Shown here: one piece after another, positions 34,011 to 41,958 of the stretch
How the letters are laid out: every line of letters starts with the position of its first letter
Position numbering within the stretch: the first letter of the stretch is position 1
NCBI RefSeq assembly: GCF_035621135.1
Contig: NZ_CP141728.1
Location: forward strand, 558,001 to 622,000
Direction: 5' to 3'
Length of the DNA stretch: 64,000 bases
From: Sinanaerobacter sp. ZZT-01
GTDB lineage: Bacteria; Bacillota; Clostridia; Peptostreptococcales; Anaerovoracaceae
Program-made: the position numbers and the translations under genes
Notes under the pieces: model-generated
The model's input: only the letters and a program-made list of their open reading frames with translations
Databases searched by the model: none
What the model was told of the DNA's origin: nothing

Positions 34011-34965
34011 TAAAATCACCTCCAATCAATGAGAGATCCATCTGATGCACATCTGCAGATATTGTATGCTTTACCTTTTCCACAATCATATAAGTATTTG
34101 CTACTACATCTCCCAGATCCAAGCTAACCGAAAGCAAAGAGCCTCCTCTTACCCTGATATCTCCAAATGCTTTAGAAACGCTTAAATTCCTTGTTTTTCG
34201 GTTATACATAGAAAGTAAGTTTTTCGCTTTTTCTTCCGCATTCTGTGGATTATCTACCTTTTCTGTATGCTGTAAAACCCCCCATCTTTTTATGGAAGCA
34301 GCATCTTCTTGAGGATGGATTTTTAAATCACCGGTTTTTTCGCTTTCATAAAACAGCTTAATTCGATTATATGTCTTACTGTCTATACTTGAAGCATAGT
34401 CAAAATCCTCTGCAGTATTTTGATTGATTAGAATATCCAGTTTCATATCTTTGATATTTTTCAGTGTCAGTTTCCTGCAATCATCGTATAAAACATACAA
34501 CTCTTTTTTTGCCTGTTGTGTTTCATTGAGTGCATTTTTAATGATATCAAATAAGGTCTTATCTTGTTCCAAACGGTCTGCTATCACATACTTCGTATCT
34601 TCGATTTCGCCAACCTCCATGCCAAATATTTTAGCTAGTTTTTGAATCAAAGCACTGGCTGTTATTTCTTTATATTTTATAACATCTTTATTTTTCAAAT
34701 ATCTCAGCTGATCGTATGCGGTCACACTGATGAGACCATCTTTATTTCGTTTCTTTGTAAAAATAAATCCATAAAAAACCTTTTCTTTATTTACATACAA
34801 CATTAGATGATCTCCTTCCTGAAAATTTAATCCTGCATCTTTCTGCACTGAAAAAGTAAGCTTTCCAGGTACACCCTGACGCTCTGTCTCCCACGAAATC
34901 GGTTCTTCCACAACGGGCTGGTAATTCAATCCATTGTGTTCAATTATTAATTCAATCTTATTCAA
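34003..34965 (-). CDS. XkdQ-like tail hub protein (late control D family)
   Basis: A 320-residue hub protein: IELIIEHNGLNYQPVVEEPI and RQGVPGKLTFSVQKDAGLNF open it, and LNLSV-type beta blocks (SVSKAFGDIRVRGGSLLSVS) end it. PBSX XkdQ and P2 gpD share this layout at the tube end. Overlaps the LysM gene by 8 bases and the DUF2577 gene by 8 bases, indicating tight translational coupling through the hub module. Confidence 0.88.
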   Translation of the reverse strand: MNKIELIIEHNGLNYQPVVEEPISWETERQGVPGKLTFSVQKDAGLNFQEGDHLMLYVNKEKVFYGFIFTKKRNKDGLISVTAYDQLRYLKNKDVIKYKEITASALIQKLAKIFGMEVGEIEDTKYVIADRLEQDKTLFDIIKNALNETQQAKKELYVLYDDCRKLTLKNIKDMKLDILINQNTAEDFDYASSIDSKTYNRIKLFYESEKTGDLKIHPQEDAASIKRWGVLQHTEKVDNPQNAEEKAKNLLSMYNRKTRNLSVSKAFGDIRVRGGSLLSVSLDLGDVVANTYMIVEKVKHTISADVHQMDLSLIGGDFSA

Positions 34966-35611
34966 AACGTATCACCTGCCCGGGGTAAATTTCATTTGGA
35001 TTTGTAAGTCCATTTAAAACAAGTATCTTACTGTAGACTTTTTCGTCTCCCAGTTCTTTTTTGCAGATACTCCAAAGCGTATCATTTGGCTGTACCGCAT
35101 ACGTCTTATTTGTCACCTTTGCCTCTCTTTGCACTTGCTTTTCCAATGTCACGTCGCCCGTTTCTTTATTTTCACTTACATTGACAAGAATCGTTCCGTA
35201 GGTAACATATTGCTTCAAGCGAATGGAAACCATAATATCAAATCCGTTTGCAGCATCTTCTTCAATTGTATATTCTTCTAATGTCACATTCTTTGATATG
35301 TTATAGCTGTACGTTCCATTTAGCTGTTTCCGATTTACTAAAAATATAAATGGCTTTCTTCCCTGCTTCAATAGTTCCAGCTTTTTTAAATAAAATTCCG
35401 GTGACTGAAAACCAGTTGGATATACAGCAAAAGGGTACGGTTGCGCTGGAAGCAGTGAGCTGAATTCGATTTCTGTCAATCCGGCAATTTTAGGAATATT
35501 CACCTCTTGTCCGGAAATCAAATTAATCGTCTTATTTTGATTTGACATCTTCATTTTCATCTTTTGCGGCGCAACCGGAAGCTGCATATCATCAAGAATA
35601 AATTCGTACAA
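34958..35611 (-). CDS. LysM-domain tail protein (XkdP-like)
   Basis: A 217-residue baseplate protein. The N-terminal two thirds (LPVAPQKMKMKMSNQNKTIN, VNIPKIAGLTEIEFSSLLPA) is the XkdP core. The C-terminal LysM (YAVQPNDTLWSICKKELGDE to NPNEIYPGQVIRFE) should bind peptidoglycan or the hub. It is 2 bases from the tape measure stop. Confidence 0.9.
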   Translation of the reverse strand: MYEFILDDMQLPVAPQKMKMKMSNQNKTINLISGQEVNIPKIAGLTEIEFSSLLPAQPYPFAVYPTGFQSPEFYLKKLELLKQGRKPFIFLVNRKQLNGTYSYNISKNVTLEEYTIEEDAANGFDIMVSIRLKQYVTYGTILVNVSENKETGDVTLEKQVQREAKVTNKTYAVQPNDTLWSICKKELGDEKVYSKILVLNGLTNPNEIYPGQVIRFE

Positions 35612-35613
35612 GA

Positions 35614-37521
35614 TTACACCCCCTCTGCGGTTGAAACCAGCATTTCATACGTCTTATCTTCCAGCTGTGATATGATACCGTCAATATCGAGATCACTATT
35701 AACGTTTGCCGTTGTCTGCATCGTAACGTTCAAGTCCGCTGTTGTAAATCGATTGATTACTTCACGCTCTGCGACGTCTCTGAGATACTTCAAATCCTCT
35801 CCGCTCATTTCCATAGTGTTTGCCATTTTTCCTGTATTGTCGGCTGTTTGATTTAAGGAATCTGGGATCGAATTATCCTGACTAAAAAGATCCGTTACTT
35901 TGTTCTGCAAACCGGCTCCCATCTTATTTCCTTTATCCCATGCATCTGTATAGCCTTTATAATCGAGTTTCTTAACATATTCAACCCAACCAGACTCATC
36001 CTTAACCTTTTCCTGTGCTTTCTCTAATTTCTCTTTAAAACTATCTAAACCGCTGGTGATATTTACTTTTACACCTGGTATTTTATTAATAATAGTTTCA
36101 ATTGCACTCGCCAATTTTTCAATATATCCTAGGATATCAATAGCCATGTCATAAAATGCAACTTTCACCGCACCGATAGGATTATTGAAAACATTACCTA
36201 AGAAGTTCGCAATCATCGCAAAAGCATTATACAATGGAACTATAACTGTGTTATACAAAAATGCTCCCAATACATAGAATGCACCCATAATCATTCCTGT
36301 AGCAGACAAGCTTGACCCTGTGAATTTATTAATTGCAGCTATTACAGCGTAAAATATTGCAATTAAAGCAATGATGGCTATAATAATCCATGTGATCGGA
36401 CAAAGTGCAAGTGCCGCATTTAAACCTTCCGAAGCAAGCGTCATAGCAATAATTGCTGCCGTCTCAGCCCAACTACAAATTGTTTTCCACGCTATTGCTG
36501 CTGCATTTTTTACTGTTTCCAGCCATGCAACACCCATAACTGCATTGTATGCGACAATTGCTGCAACTACCCCCATCACTATCGGTCCCAATATGCTCCA
36601 TGAATTTGCCAGAAGATTAATAAAATCTAATAGTGGGCGTGAAACCTTCATAACACCGTTAATGGCTGCATTTAACACATCCCCCCAAGTCATTGGTGTT
36701 GCAGAAAATGCTGTATTTGTATCTTCCGCCATCTGGAATACGGAATTTTTAACCGCGGAAGCTGTCAGTGAGCCCTGCTCTGCATAAGATAGGATAGAGC
36801 CTTCTGCCAACCCCATTGCAGTTTCTATACTTCTTCCCAGACTCGGTGATACTTCTAAAATAGAGTTCAATTCCTCTGCTTTTACAGCACCGTCTGCCAT
36901 CGCCTGCGAAAGCTGCATGATTGCAGTAGACTGCCGCTCGCCGGAAGCCCCGTCAATTTTAAATATCTTATTCACCTGTTCTGCAAAGGCTATTGTTTCA
37001 TCACTTGTTTTAAATGTTTGTGTATTTGCTCCCATCGTTGTGACTGCAGATGCCATATCAAAATATCCGGTTCTCGATCTCTGCGCACTTGCAAATACTT
37101 TATTCTCCAACTCCTTTGTCGTTTGGCTCCCATCATTTGTCGTGTTTAATTTTGCTCTGGTTTGAATCATTTTATCTGAAGTCTGTACTGCACTCATGGC
37201 AACTTGTGCCACATCAATTTTAGACAGCATACCGCTCAGCTTTCCTGCAGCCCCTTGACCTGCTTTCATATCCTGATTCAGATTGATCTGCTGCATATCG
37301 GCTCTTTCAAGCGTTGCCGCCACTTTTTGAACACTCTTGTCCAGCGCGGCAATGGATTGATTGACTGAACCAAAATTGACACTTGCCGTATGATCCATGG
37401 TGACATTTAACGTATTAAAAACATTTTTTGTCTTTGTAGCAGCTAATGAAATATTGTTAATTCGGTTAGAAATATTATTAAATTGATTCGAAAGATTCAG
37501 TGCATTTAAAATTGTTGCCAT
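35614..37521 (-). CDS. tail tape measure protein
   Basis: A 635-residue protein from ATG 37521 (RBS GGGAGTGAGGGA); a longer frame without a ribosome site is rejected. Residues 1-250 are helical. KELENKVFASAQRSRTGYFD and VKAEELNSILEVSPSLGRSI are tape-measure motifs. Hydrophobic segments cluster around 290-430 (VMGVVAAIVAYNAVMGVAW, CPITWIIIAIIALIAIFYAV), typical for membrane insertion. At about 1.5 Angstrom per residue the tail would be roughly 90-100 nm; that is an estimate from family knowledge. Confidence 0.92.
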   Translation of the reverse strand: MATILNALNLSNQFNNISNRINNISLAATKTKNVFNTLNVTMDHTASVNFGSVNQSIAALDKSVQKVAATLERADMQQINLNQDMKAGQGAAGKLSGMLSKIDVAQVAMSAVQTSDKMIQTRAKLNTTNDGSQTTKELENKVFASAQRSRTGYFDMASAVTTMGANTQTFKTSDETIAFAEQVNKIFKIDGASGERQSTAIMQLSQAMADGAVKAEELNSILEVSPSLGRSIETAMGLAEGSILSYAEQGSLTASAVKNSVFQMAEDTNTAFSATPMTWGDVLNAAINGVMKVSRPLLDFINLLANSWSILGPIVMGVVAAIVAYNAVMGVAWLETVKNAAAIAWKTICSWAETAAIIAMTLASEGLNAALALCPITWIIIAIIALIAIFYAVIAAINKFTGSSLSATGMIMGAFYVLGAFLYNTVIVPLYNAFAMIANFLGNVFNNPIGAVKVAFYDMAIDILGYIEKLASAIETIINKIPGVKVNITSGLDSFKEKLEKAQEKVKDESGWVEYVKKLDYKGYTDAWDKGNKMGAGLQNKVTDLFSQDNSIPDSLNQTADNTGKMANTMEMSGEDLKYLRDVAEREVINRFTTADLNVTMQTTANVNSDLDIDGIISQLEDKTYEMLVSTAEGV

Positions 37522-37632
37522 TCCCTCACTCCCTTCCTTTCTTATACAAATAATAAAATGAACTCCTGTCAGTTGTATAAGAAAAACGCTTTGAAATTGA
37601 AGCACTTTGCTGCATCCCCAAAGCGTTTTATT
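37522..37632 (-). terminator. hairpin between tail chaperone extension and tape measure
   Basis: AACGCTTTG and CAAAGCGTT (about 37586-37627) pair across 25 bases; no proper T-run on the minus strand. It may reduce rather than stop expression. Confidence 0.35.
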
Positions 37633-37809
37633 TTATTTTTTCCTTGCTTTTTTTTCCTCTCTTTTTTCTGCCTCCATGCGCAATTGAATGGAAGCATAAA
37701 TAAATGCTTTCTCTTCCCGTCTCATTGCTAAGAGTACACTCGGCAGAATTCTTAACTTGTGGAGAGCATAATATGCGAAATTTGCTTCCGCATCACCCTC
37801 CTCTATTAG
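37633..37809 (-). CDS. -1 frameshift extension of tail assembly chaperone
   Basis: Open frame of 58 codons in the -1 frame after the chaperone gene, reading LIEEGDAEANFAYYALHKLR and ending EKREEKKARKK. It has no good own start. At its entry the minus strand has A-AAA-AAC (37809-37815), an ideal slippery heptamer, followed by the in-frame stop TAA. In long-tailed phages and tailocins the two chaperone forms are made by such a shift. Fusion product about 198 residues. Confidence 0.75.
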   Translation of the reverse strand, partial: LIEEGDAEANFAYYALHKLRILPSVLLAMRREEKAFIYASIQLRMEAEKREEKKARKK

Positions 37810-38228
37810 TTTTTTGCTTCATCCACCAAATCTTCCATCGTTTGGTCATAACCGCTTATTTTTTGCACCTTTTCAAGATACTCTGCGTATTCCCCTGCTT
37901 TCAGCATTGTCTTCAATAAGGAATCTGCTCCTAAAACACCATACGCTTTCTGTAAAGTTGCATCATTTAAATTAGGATAAACGGTGCATGTAGCCGCCAG
38001 CTCCCCAAGATAGCGATTGATATCCGTTTCATTGGTATATTGTCCTCTTTTCCCCGGTACCGGAACCGATCTTGTACACTTTTTTCGTATTACCTCATCC
38101 TCTTCACCAGTCAAAGCACGAATTTCCCATTCTACAGGCTTGCCATTTTCTCCGACAAAACGTTTACTTGCCACTACCTTTGCATTTTCTTCTTTGATCG
38201 GGTTTAAAAAAGCATTTAAACTACTCAT
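37806..38228 (-). CDS. tail assembly chaperone (XkdN-like)
   Basis: A 140-residue protein between the tube and tape measure genes, the standard position. SLNAFLNPIKEENAKVVASK and RALTGEEDEVIRKKC, with CTVYPNLNDATLQKAYGVLG, match XkdN-like chaperones. Its last codons GCA AAA AAC TAA include the slippery site that gives the extended form. The chaperones coat the tape measure before tube polymerisation. RBS AGGAGAAAGAAAAATT. Confidence 0.85.
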   Translation of the reverse strand: MSSLNAFLNPIKEENAKVVASKRFVGENGKPVEWEIRALTGEEDEVIRKKCTRSVPVPGKRGQYTNETDINRYLGELAATCTVYPNLNDATLQKAYGVLGADSLLKTMLKAGEYAEYLEKVQKISGYDQTMEDLVDEAKN

Positions 38229-38249
38229 AATTTTTCTTTCTCCTCCGCT

Positions 38250-38717
38250 TTACACCATGCCATTCAATAGATTGAACTTTTCCGGTATTTCAAAATCTTC
38301 AAAGGTAAATTCCATCTCTTCATCTAAATATTCTGCACCGGCATCAAACTTCGTCAAAATTCCACCATCTACATTGCAGTCTTTCAAAATTACGGTCTGT
38401 CTTCCTAAATCGGAAGTCGGATCTTCATTGGTCACCTGAATATCAAAATAGATATCTTCACCACTCTCTTTGTATTTATAAAGAAGTTCTCTAAATATGG
38501 ACGTGTTGTAATGGAAGGTCGCACTTCCGGTTCCCTTCCATCCAGTCGCTTTATTTCCTTTTCCTGTTTTCCCAAGAATCGGAACCTCCGTCTTCGTCTT
38601 TTCTATCTTCGCTTCTAAATTAATCGCATGCATAAAGTTATAGCAATTTCCGTCAATGGTTAAAAAGCACTCGGCTAAAGAACCGCTTACCGCATCTTTT
38701 GAGTTCATAAATTTCAT
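38250..38717 (-). CDS. tail tube protein (XkdM-like)
   Basis: A 155-residue protein from ATG 38717 (RBS GGAGGGTATGTT). FLTIDGNCYNFMHAINLEAK and TEVPILGKTGKGNKATGWKG are hallmark XkdM tube motifs; LLYKYKESGEDIYFDIQVTN follows. It polymerises into the inner tube inside the sheath. It lies 13 bases from the sheath stop. Confidence 0.92.
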   Translation of the reverse strand: MKFMNSKDAVSGSLAECFLTIDGNCYNFMHAINLEAKIEKTKTEVPILGKTGKGNKATGWKGTGSATFHYNTSIFRELLYKYKESGEDIYFDIQVTNEDPTSDLGRQTVILKDCNVDGGILTKFDAGAEYLDEEMEFTFEDFEIPEKFNLLNGMV

Positions 38718-38730
38718 AACATACCCTCCT

Positions 38731-40050
38731 TTACTGAACAACTACCGTCATATACAGCTCACTCATCGCATTGACCAAAGTGACATGATCTTCTACAACA
38801 ACGGATTTCTTTGTATCGCCAGCCATCACCTTTACATCATCTGCTGTGAAGTTTTCAATAGCCTGCAATTTTTGAAGTTCTTGATGATGTCTAACAATGT
38901 CATTCCATAGCATCACTCTGCCAGAATCATCATTTGGAATATTGCCAAGATATTTGCTGTTAAATACGTCTGCGATATCATTTGCAATCTGATCCAACAC
39001 ACGAATGGACTGATTTGCAGAGAAATCTTCACTTTTCTCATTGGTAAAGGAAGTCAAAGTATTAATATCCTCTAACACACGAATTTCATCTCCGACCTTA
39101 TGGAATAAGAATTTACCACTCTTTAACCCATCCGCAAGCTGAGTCTGTGTATAATCTGCTTTCACTTCAAATTCTCCATTATAAACCTGATTGGATAGCG
39201 TCGCTTTTCCCCCACCGATGGAACGGGTTGCCTGCGCGCCTACTGTCCAATACACCAATGCTGACTGAGGATAAGCGGAATCCGTCATTGTATTTTCAAC
39301 ACTGATAACCCCTTCATGATCGGCAGCAGTACGATATAGGACGGTTTGAAATTTTGCTCCATACTCTTCTCTCATGCGCTTTGTAAATGCAGTAAATAAA
39401 TTACAAACTGCTTCATCAGTTGATAAGCAGCCCAGCACATTAAAGGAATAGCTTTCTGCCTTGCTGAGAAAGTCTGCATAATCTGCTCCGGCTACTGCCT
39501 CTTTATTTGTGCCTCCTGAAAGGGAAACACCTGCATTTTCTGTTAAGGCAGCTTCCTTCTTCCAAATTACATAATCATTGTCTGTCAGTTCTCCCACAGT
39601 TTTTACCGTTTGCTTGTCTACCAGCTTTGCATCAAACAAAGTGCTGATGTCAAATCTTTCAGAATCATCTACATTCTTCTCTATTACAATCTTAATACTG
39701 TTTCCTCTTATGCCGCTGCACGTTGCCTGCGCAAAGTCATTTTCCGCCTTGTTTCCGCTATTTAAACGGTACAAATAGGCAACTCTTAATCCATTTTGGA
39801 ATAAGTCACGAAGACCTTTTAATTGATCTGCTGTGTAATCATATCCAAGAATCTTTAAAGAATCTTTCTGAAATTTTTCTGCACTGACAGAAAAAACATC
39901 TCCATCTTTTCCCCAATCAAGTTCCAGAGGCATTGCTGCATATCCGCGATCTGATAAGATTGCGGATGCTTTCTGTGCAGAAACAAAATTAATATAACTG
40001 CCTGGGTAAAATTTATTTTGTGCAGTAAATACACCACCACCTAAAGCCAT
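38731..40050 (-). CDS. contractile tail sheath protein (XkdK-like)
   Basis: A 439-residue sheath subunit. It opens MALGGGVFTAQNKFYPGSYI as XkdK-like sheaths do. The variable outer domain (about 90-250) is followed by the conserved handshake C-terminus RQHQ-type region: DIADVFNSKYLGNIPNDDSG and KLQAIENFTADDVKVMAGDT. The presence of a sheath identifies the particle as contractile (R-type). RBS GGAAGGTGAACTAA. Confidence 0.93.
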   Translation of the reverse strand: MALGGGVFTAQNKFYPGSYINFVSAQKASAILSDRGYAAMPLELDWGKDGDVFSVSAEKFQKDSLKILGYDYTADQLKGLRDLFQNGLRVAYLYRLNSGNKAENDFAQATCSGIRGNSIKIVIEKNVDDSERFDISTLFDAKLVDKQTVKTVGELTDNDYVIWKKEAALTENAGVSLSGGTNKEAVAGADYADFLSKAESYSFNVLGCLSTDEAVCNLFTAFTKRMREEYGAKFQTVLYRTAADHEGVISVENTMTDSAYPQSALVYWTVGAQATRSIGGGKATLSNQVYNGEFEVKADYTQTQLADGLKSGKFLFHKVGDEIRVLEDINTLTSFTNEKSEDFSANQSIRVLDQIANDIADVFNSKYLGNIPNDDSGRVMLWNDIVRHHQELQKLQAIENFTADDVKVMAGDTKKSVVVEDHVTLVNAMSELYMTVVVQ

Positions 40051-40236
40051 TTAGTTCACCTTCCTTTTTAAAAATTCATTTATATAAGAATCTACATCTT
40101 GAAAGCAATATTCTTTATTTTCCTCAAGCAATACTTGAAGCAAATCACGCTTTTCGATATATTTGCTCGAAGAAACCAATTTTTCTTTTGAAAATTTTTC
40201 TTTATTGCTCTTTAAAGTATCTTTTTTTAATTTCAA
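40051..40236 (-). CDS. small hypothetical protein of tail module
   Basis: A 61-residue Lys-rich protein (MKLKKDTLKSNKEKFSKEKL) ending DVDSYINEFLKRKVN. It fills the gap between the terminator-protein-like gene and the sheath with 2-base and 0-base spacings, consistent with a real gene of the run. Many PBSX-like loci carry a small basic protein here. Function unknown. Confidence 0.6.
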   Translation of the reverse strand: MKLKKDTLKSNKEKFSKEKLVSSSKYIEKRDLLQVLLEENKEYCFQDVDSYINEFLKRKVN

Positions 40237-40238
40237 CC

Positions 40239-40655
40239 TTAATCCCCCTTTAAGCCATTCTTGATATCTACATCGCCCATATCAACTTTTTCTTCCACCT
40301 CTTTATAAGAATAGAAGTTGTAATCAACATAGAAATGAAATATACCTTCTTCGTTTTTTGTATGCATTTTCGTTCCGTGAATCAAGTCTTCTCCCATCAA
40401 AATGTACTCTAATAATTGAAAAAGAACATCTTCTACACTTTCTTGAACGCTTTCACCGTCTTTGGGTGGATAATACTGAACCTCAAACGAGTGATTCAAC
40501 CGATACCGACTGCCAATCACTTTTTCAACGGAAGATGTAAGCGGCAAGACAAGAAAATAAGCCGAATCGCCTTCTTGTTTTGTACCTCTTACATAAACAG
40601 GTATGTCAAGTGTCTCTAATTTACGTACCATTCCAGCTAATATTTCGTCTCTCAT
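40239..40655 (-). CDS. tail terminator-like protein (DUF6838 type)
   Basis: A 138-residue protein. IPVYVRGTKQEGDSAYFLVL and RYRLNHSFEVQYYPPKDGES match the small tail-completion proteins that precede sheath genes. It should cap the tail at the proximal end; in a particle without head this would be the true end. Its start overlaps the previous gene by 4 bases. Confidence 0.72.
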   Translation of the reverse strand: MRDEILAGMVRKLETLDIPVYVRGTKQEGDSAYFLVLPLTSSVEKVIGSRYRLNHSFEVQYYPPKDGESVQESVEDVLFQLLEYILMGEDLIHGTKMHTKNEEGIFHFYVDYNFYSYKEVEEKVDMGDVDIKNGLKGD

Positions 40656-41035
40656 TCAACACACCTCCAAGTAAATGACAACTCCATCTTTTCCCCCTGA
40701 ACCAGGCTTATTTTATTTGGATATTCCTGATTGAAAATATAGGGGAAGGATTCTCTGTAAACTTTGAGAATCTCTTCCACCATCAAAGGCTCCCCTTCCT
40801 CATCAAAGCAAAATTTCTCTATCCCTCCGTGCTTAAAAATAAGGTAGTCCGGATCAATGACACCGAGAGATTTCATGGCCTCTTTCAAGCTGTATTTTTC
40901 TATAAGCTTCTTATTTTTCTCTTTATTCTTTGCCTTTTCTCTCTCAATATCGCGTCCGTTTTCAGCCATGATCTGATCGATCACCTCTTTTGTCATACCT
41001 TCAATTTTAAGCTCTTGTAAAAATTTTCTTTTCAT
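40652..41035 (-). CDS. phage scaffolding (GP20-like) remnant or repurposed protein
   Basis: A 127-residue protein. KIEGMTKEVIDQIMAENGRD and the block LKEAMKSLGVIDPDYLIFKH with IEKFCFDEEGEPL closely follow the phage minor structural GP20 family, normally capsid scaffolding of about 180-200 residues. The final 25 residues (ISLVQGEKMELSFTWRCVE) are not GP20-like. No capsid, portal or terminase gene is near. First gene of the structural run, with RBS AGAGGGAGAGGCT. Confidence 0.65.
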   Translation of the reverse strand: MKRKFLQELKIEGMTKEVIDQIMAENGRDIEREKAKNKEKNKKLIEKYSLKEAMKSLGVIDPDYLIFKHGGIEKFCFDEEGEPLMVEEILKVYRESFPYIFNQEYPNKISLVQGEKMELSFTWRCVE

Positions 41036-41167
41036 AGCCTCTCCCTCTTTGATTACGCATTTTACGAGGTTGCTTCTCGCATTCCTGTTTTTTTACGTCT
41101 GCAATTAGACAACAAGGATAAAAGATGCAATAAAAAAAAGCCATCTGAATTAATGGCTCTTTTTTTA
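41036..41167 (-). promoter_or_regulatory. terminator and probable late promoter region of the tailocin
   Basis: A bidirectional terminator (AGCCAT/ATGGCT with T-runs, 41132-41167) separates the sigma-like activator gene from the structural run. The next 95 bases on the minus strand include GTCTAATTGCAGAC, a small dyad, in a plausible non-sigma-A promoter. Late transcription from here under the activator at 41245-41682 is inferred. Confidence 0.55.
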
Positions 41168-41244
41168 TAAGAATCATTCTTTGCATCTTTCACCAATATC
41201 ACTATAGCACCGAAAAAGGATTCTTTCATCTCAACTTTGTCTCA

Positions 41245-41682
41245 TTAAGAAAATAGCAATTTTTTAAATCGCCCCAATGCAGCGTCCTTTTTCCGATATG
41301 CCGTCGCTCGCTCGCAGTGCATCTGCTCACACACCAAGTCAATTGCATCCTGCTTTTTTATATCCTGATTGCAAAAGACGCTAAGCACTTCTTTCTCTTC
41401 CTCTGTAAGATGTGTCCACGCCTTGTCGAACAGCCTGCACTCCGTTCCCAGCTCATCCAACTTTTTTTTCACTGCCTCTTTTTGAATTGCATGATTTACC
41501 ATCGCATCATTTTTTAGACTTACCTGAACTCGCTCTTTCTCGTAGGATACTGCACCGACACCGTCTTTTTGCATTAGTTCCGCATACTGTTCTTTTAATG
41601 ACTCCAAAGCCGCTAGATTATCTTCCCGATTGCGAATCATATCCTCTGCAATTCGGTTATAATTTATGTACTTATCAAACAT
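41245..41682 (-). CDS. sigma-like positive regulator of late genes
   Basis: A 145-residue protein from ATG 41682 (RBS GGAGAAGGGGT). The first half is helical (IRNREDNLAALESLKEQYAE). The second half has LTEEEKEVLSVFCNQDIKKQ and CEQMHCERATAYRKKDAALG, a sigma-70 region-4-type helix-turn-helix. Proteins of this sort (Xpf in PBSX, similar genes in diffocin loci) turn on late promoters. It starts a separate minus-strand unit divergent from the repressor, ending at the terminator 41132-41167. Confidence 0.75.
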   Translation of the reverse strand: MFDKYINYNRIAEDMIRNREDNLAALESLKEQYAELMQKDGVGAVSYEKERVQVSLKNDAMVNHAIQKEAVKKKLDELGTECRLFDKAWTHLTEEEKEVLSVFCNQDIKKQDAIDLVCEQMHCERATAYRKKDAALGRFKKLLFS

Positions 41683-41805
41683 ACCCCTTCTCCTTATCCC
41701 AAAATTTTTCTTTCCCTTCATTTTTGTGCTGCTTTTATCTCCCCCTGTTTTTCCTTTCTATTCCAAAAAACTTGCATAAAAACACTTCGCATGATAGTCT
41801 ATTCT

Positions 41806-41941
41806 TATAGATTAGAATAAATAAAATATACTATATTTGGATTTTTATTTTTTAAATTATTTGGAATAATCTAATTATATACACTTAAATTAGATTATGT
41901 CAAGCGCATTTAATCTAAAATATTATAACTAATTAGACTAT
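41806..41941. promoter_or_regulatory. operator array TAATCTAA/TTAGATTA between activator and repressor
   Basis: At least five related boxes: tagattaga (41808-41816), taatctaat (41868-41876), attagatta (41889-41897), taatctaaa (41911-41919) and aattagact (41931-41939). Two face each other as an inverted repeat. The array overlaps both divergent promoters, as expected for the lysogeny-type repressor encoded at 41959. Confidence 0.65.
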
Positions 41942-41958
41942 TTATGGAGGTACCCACT

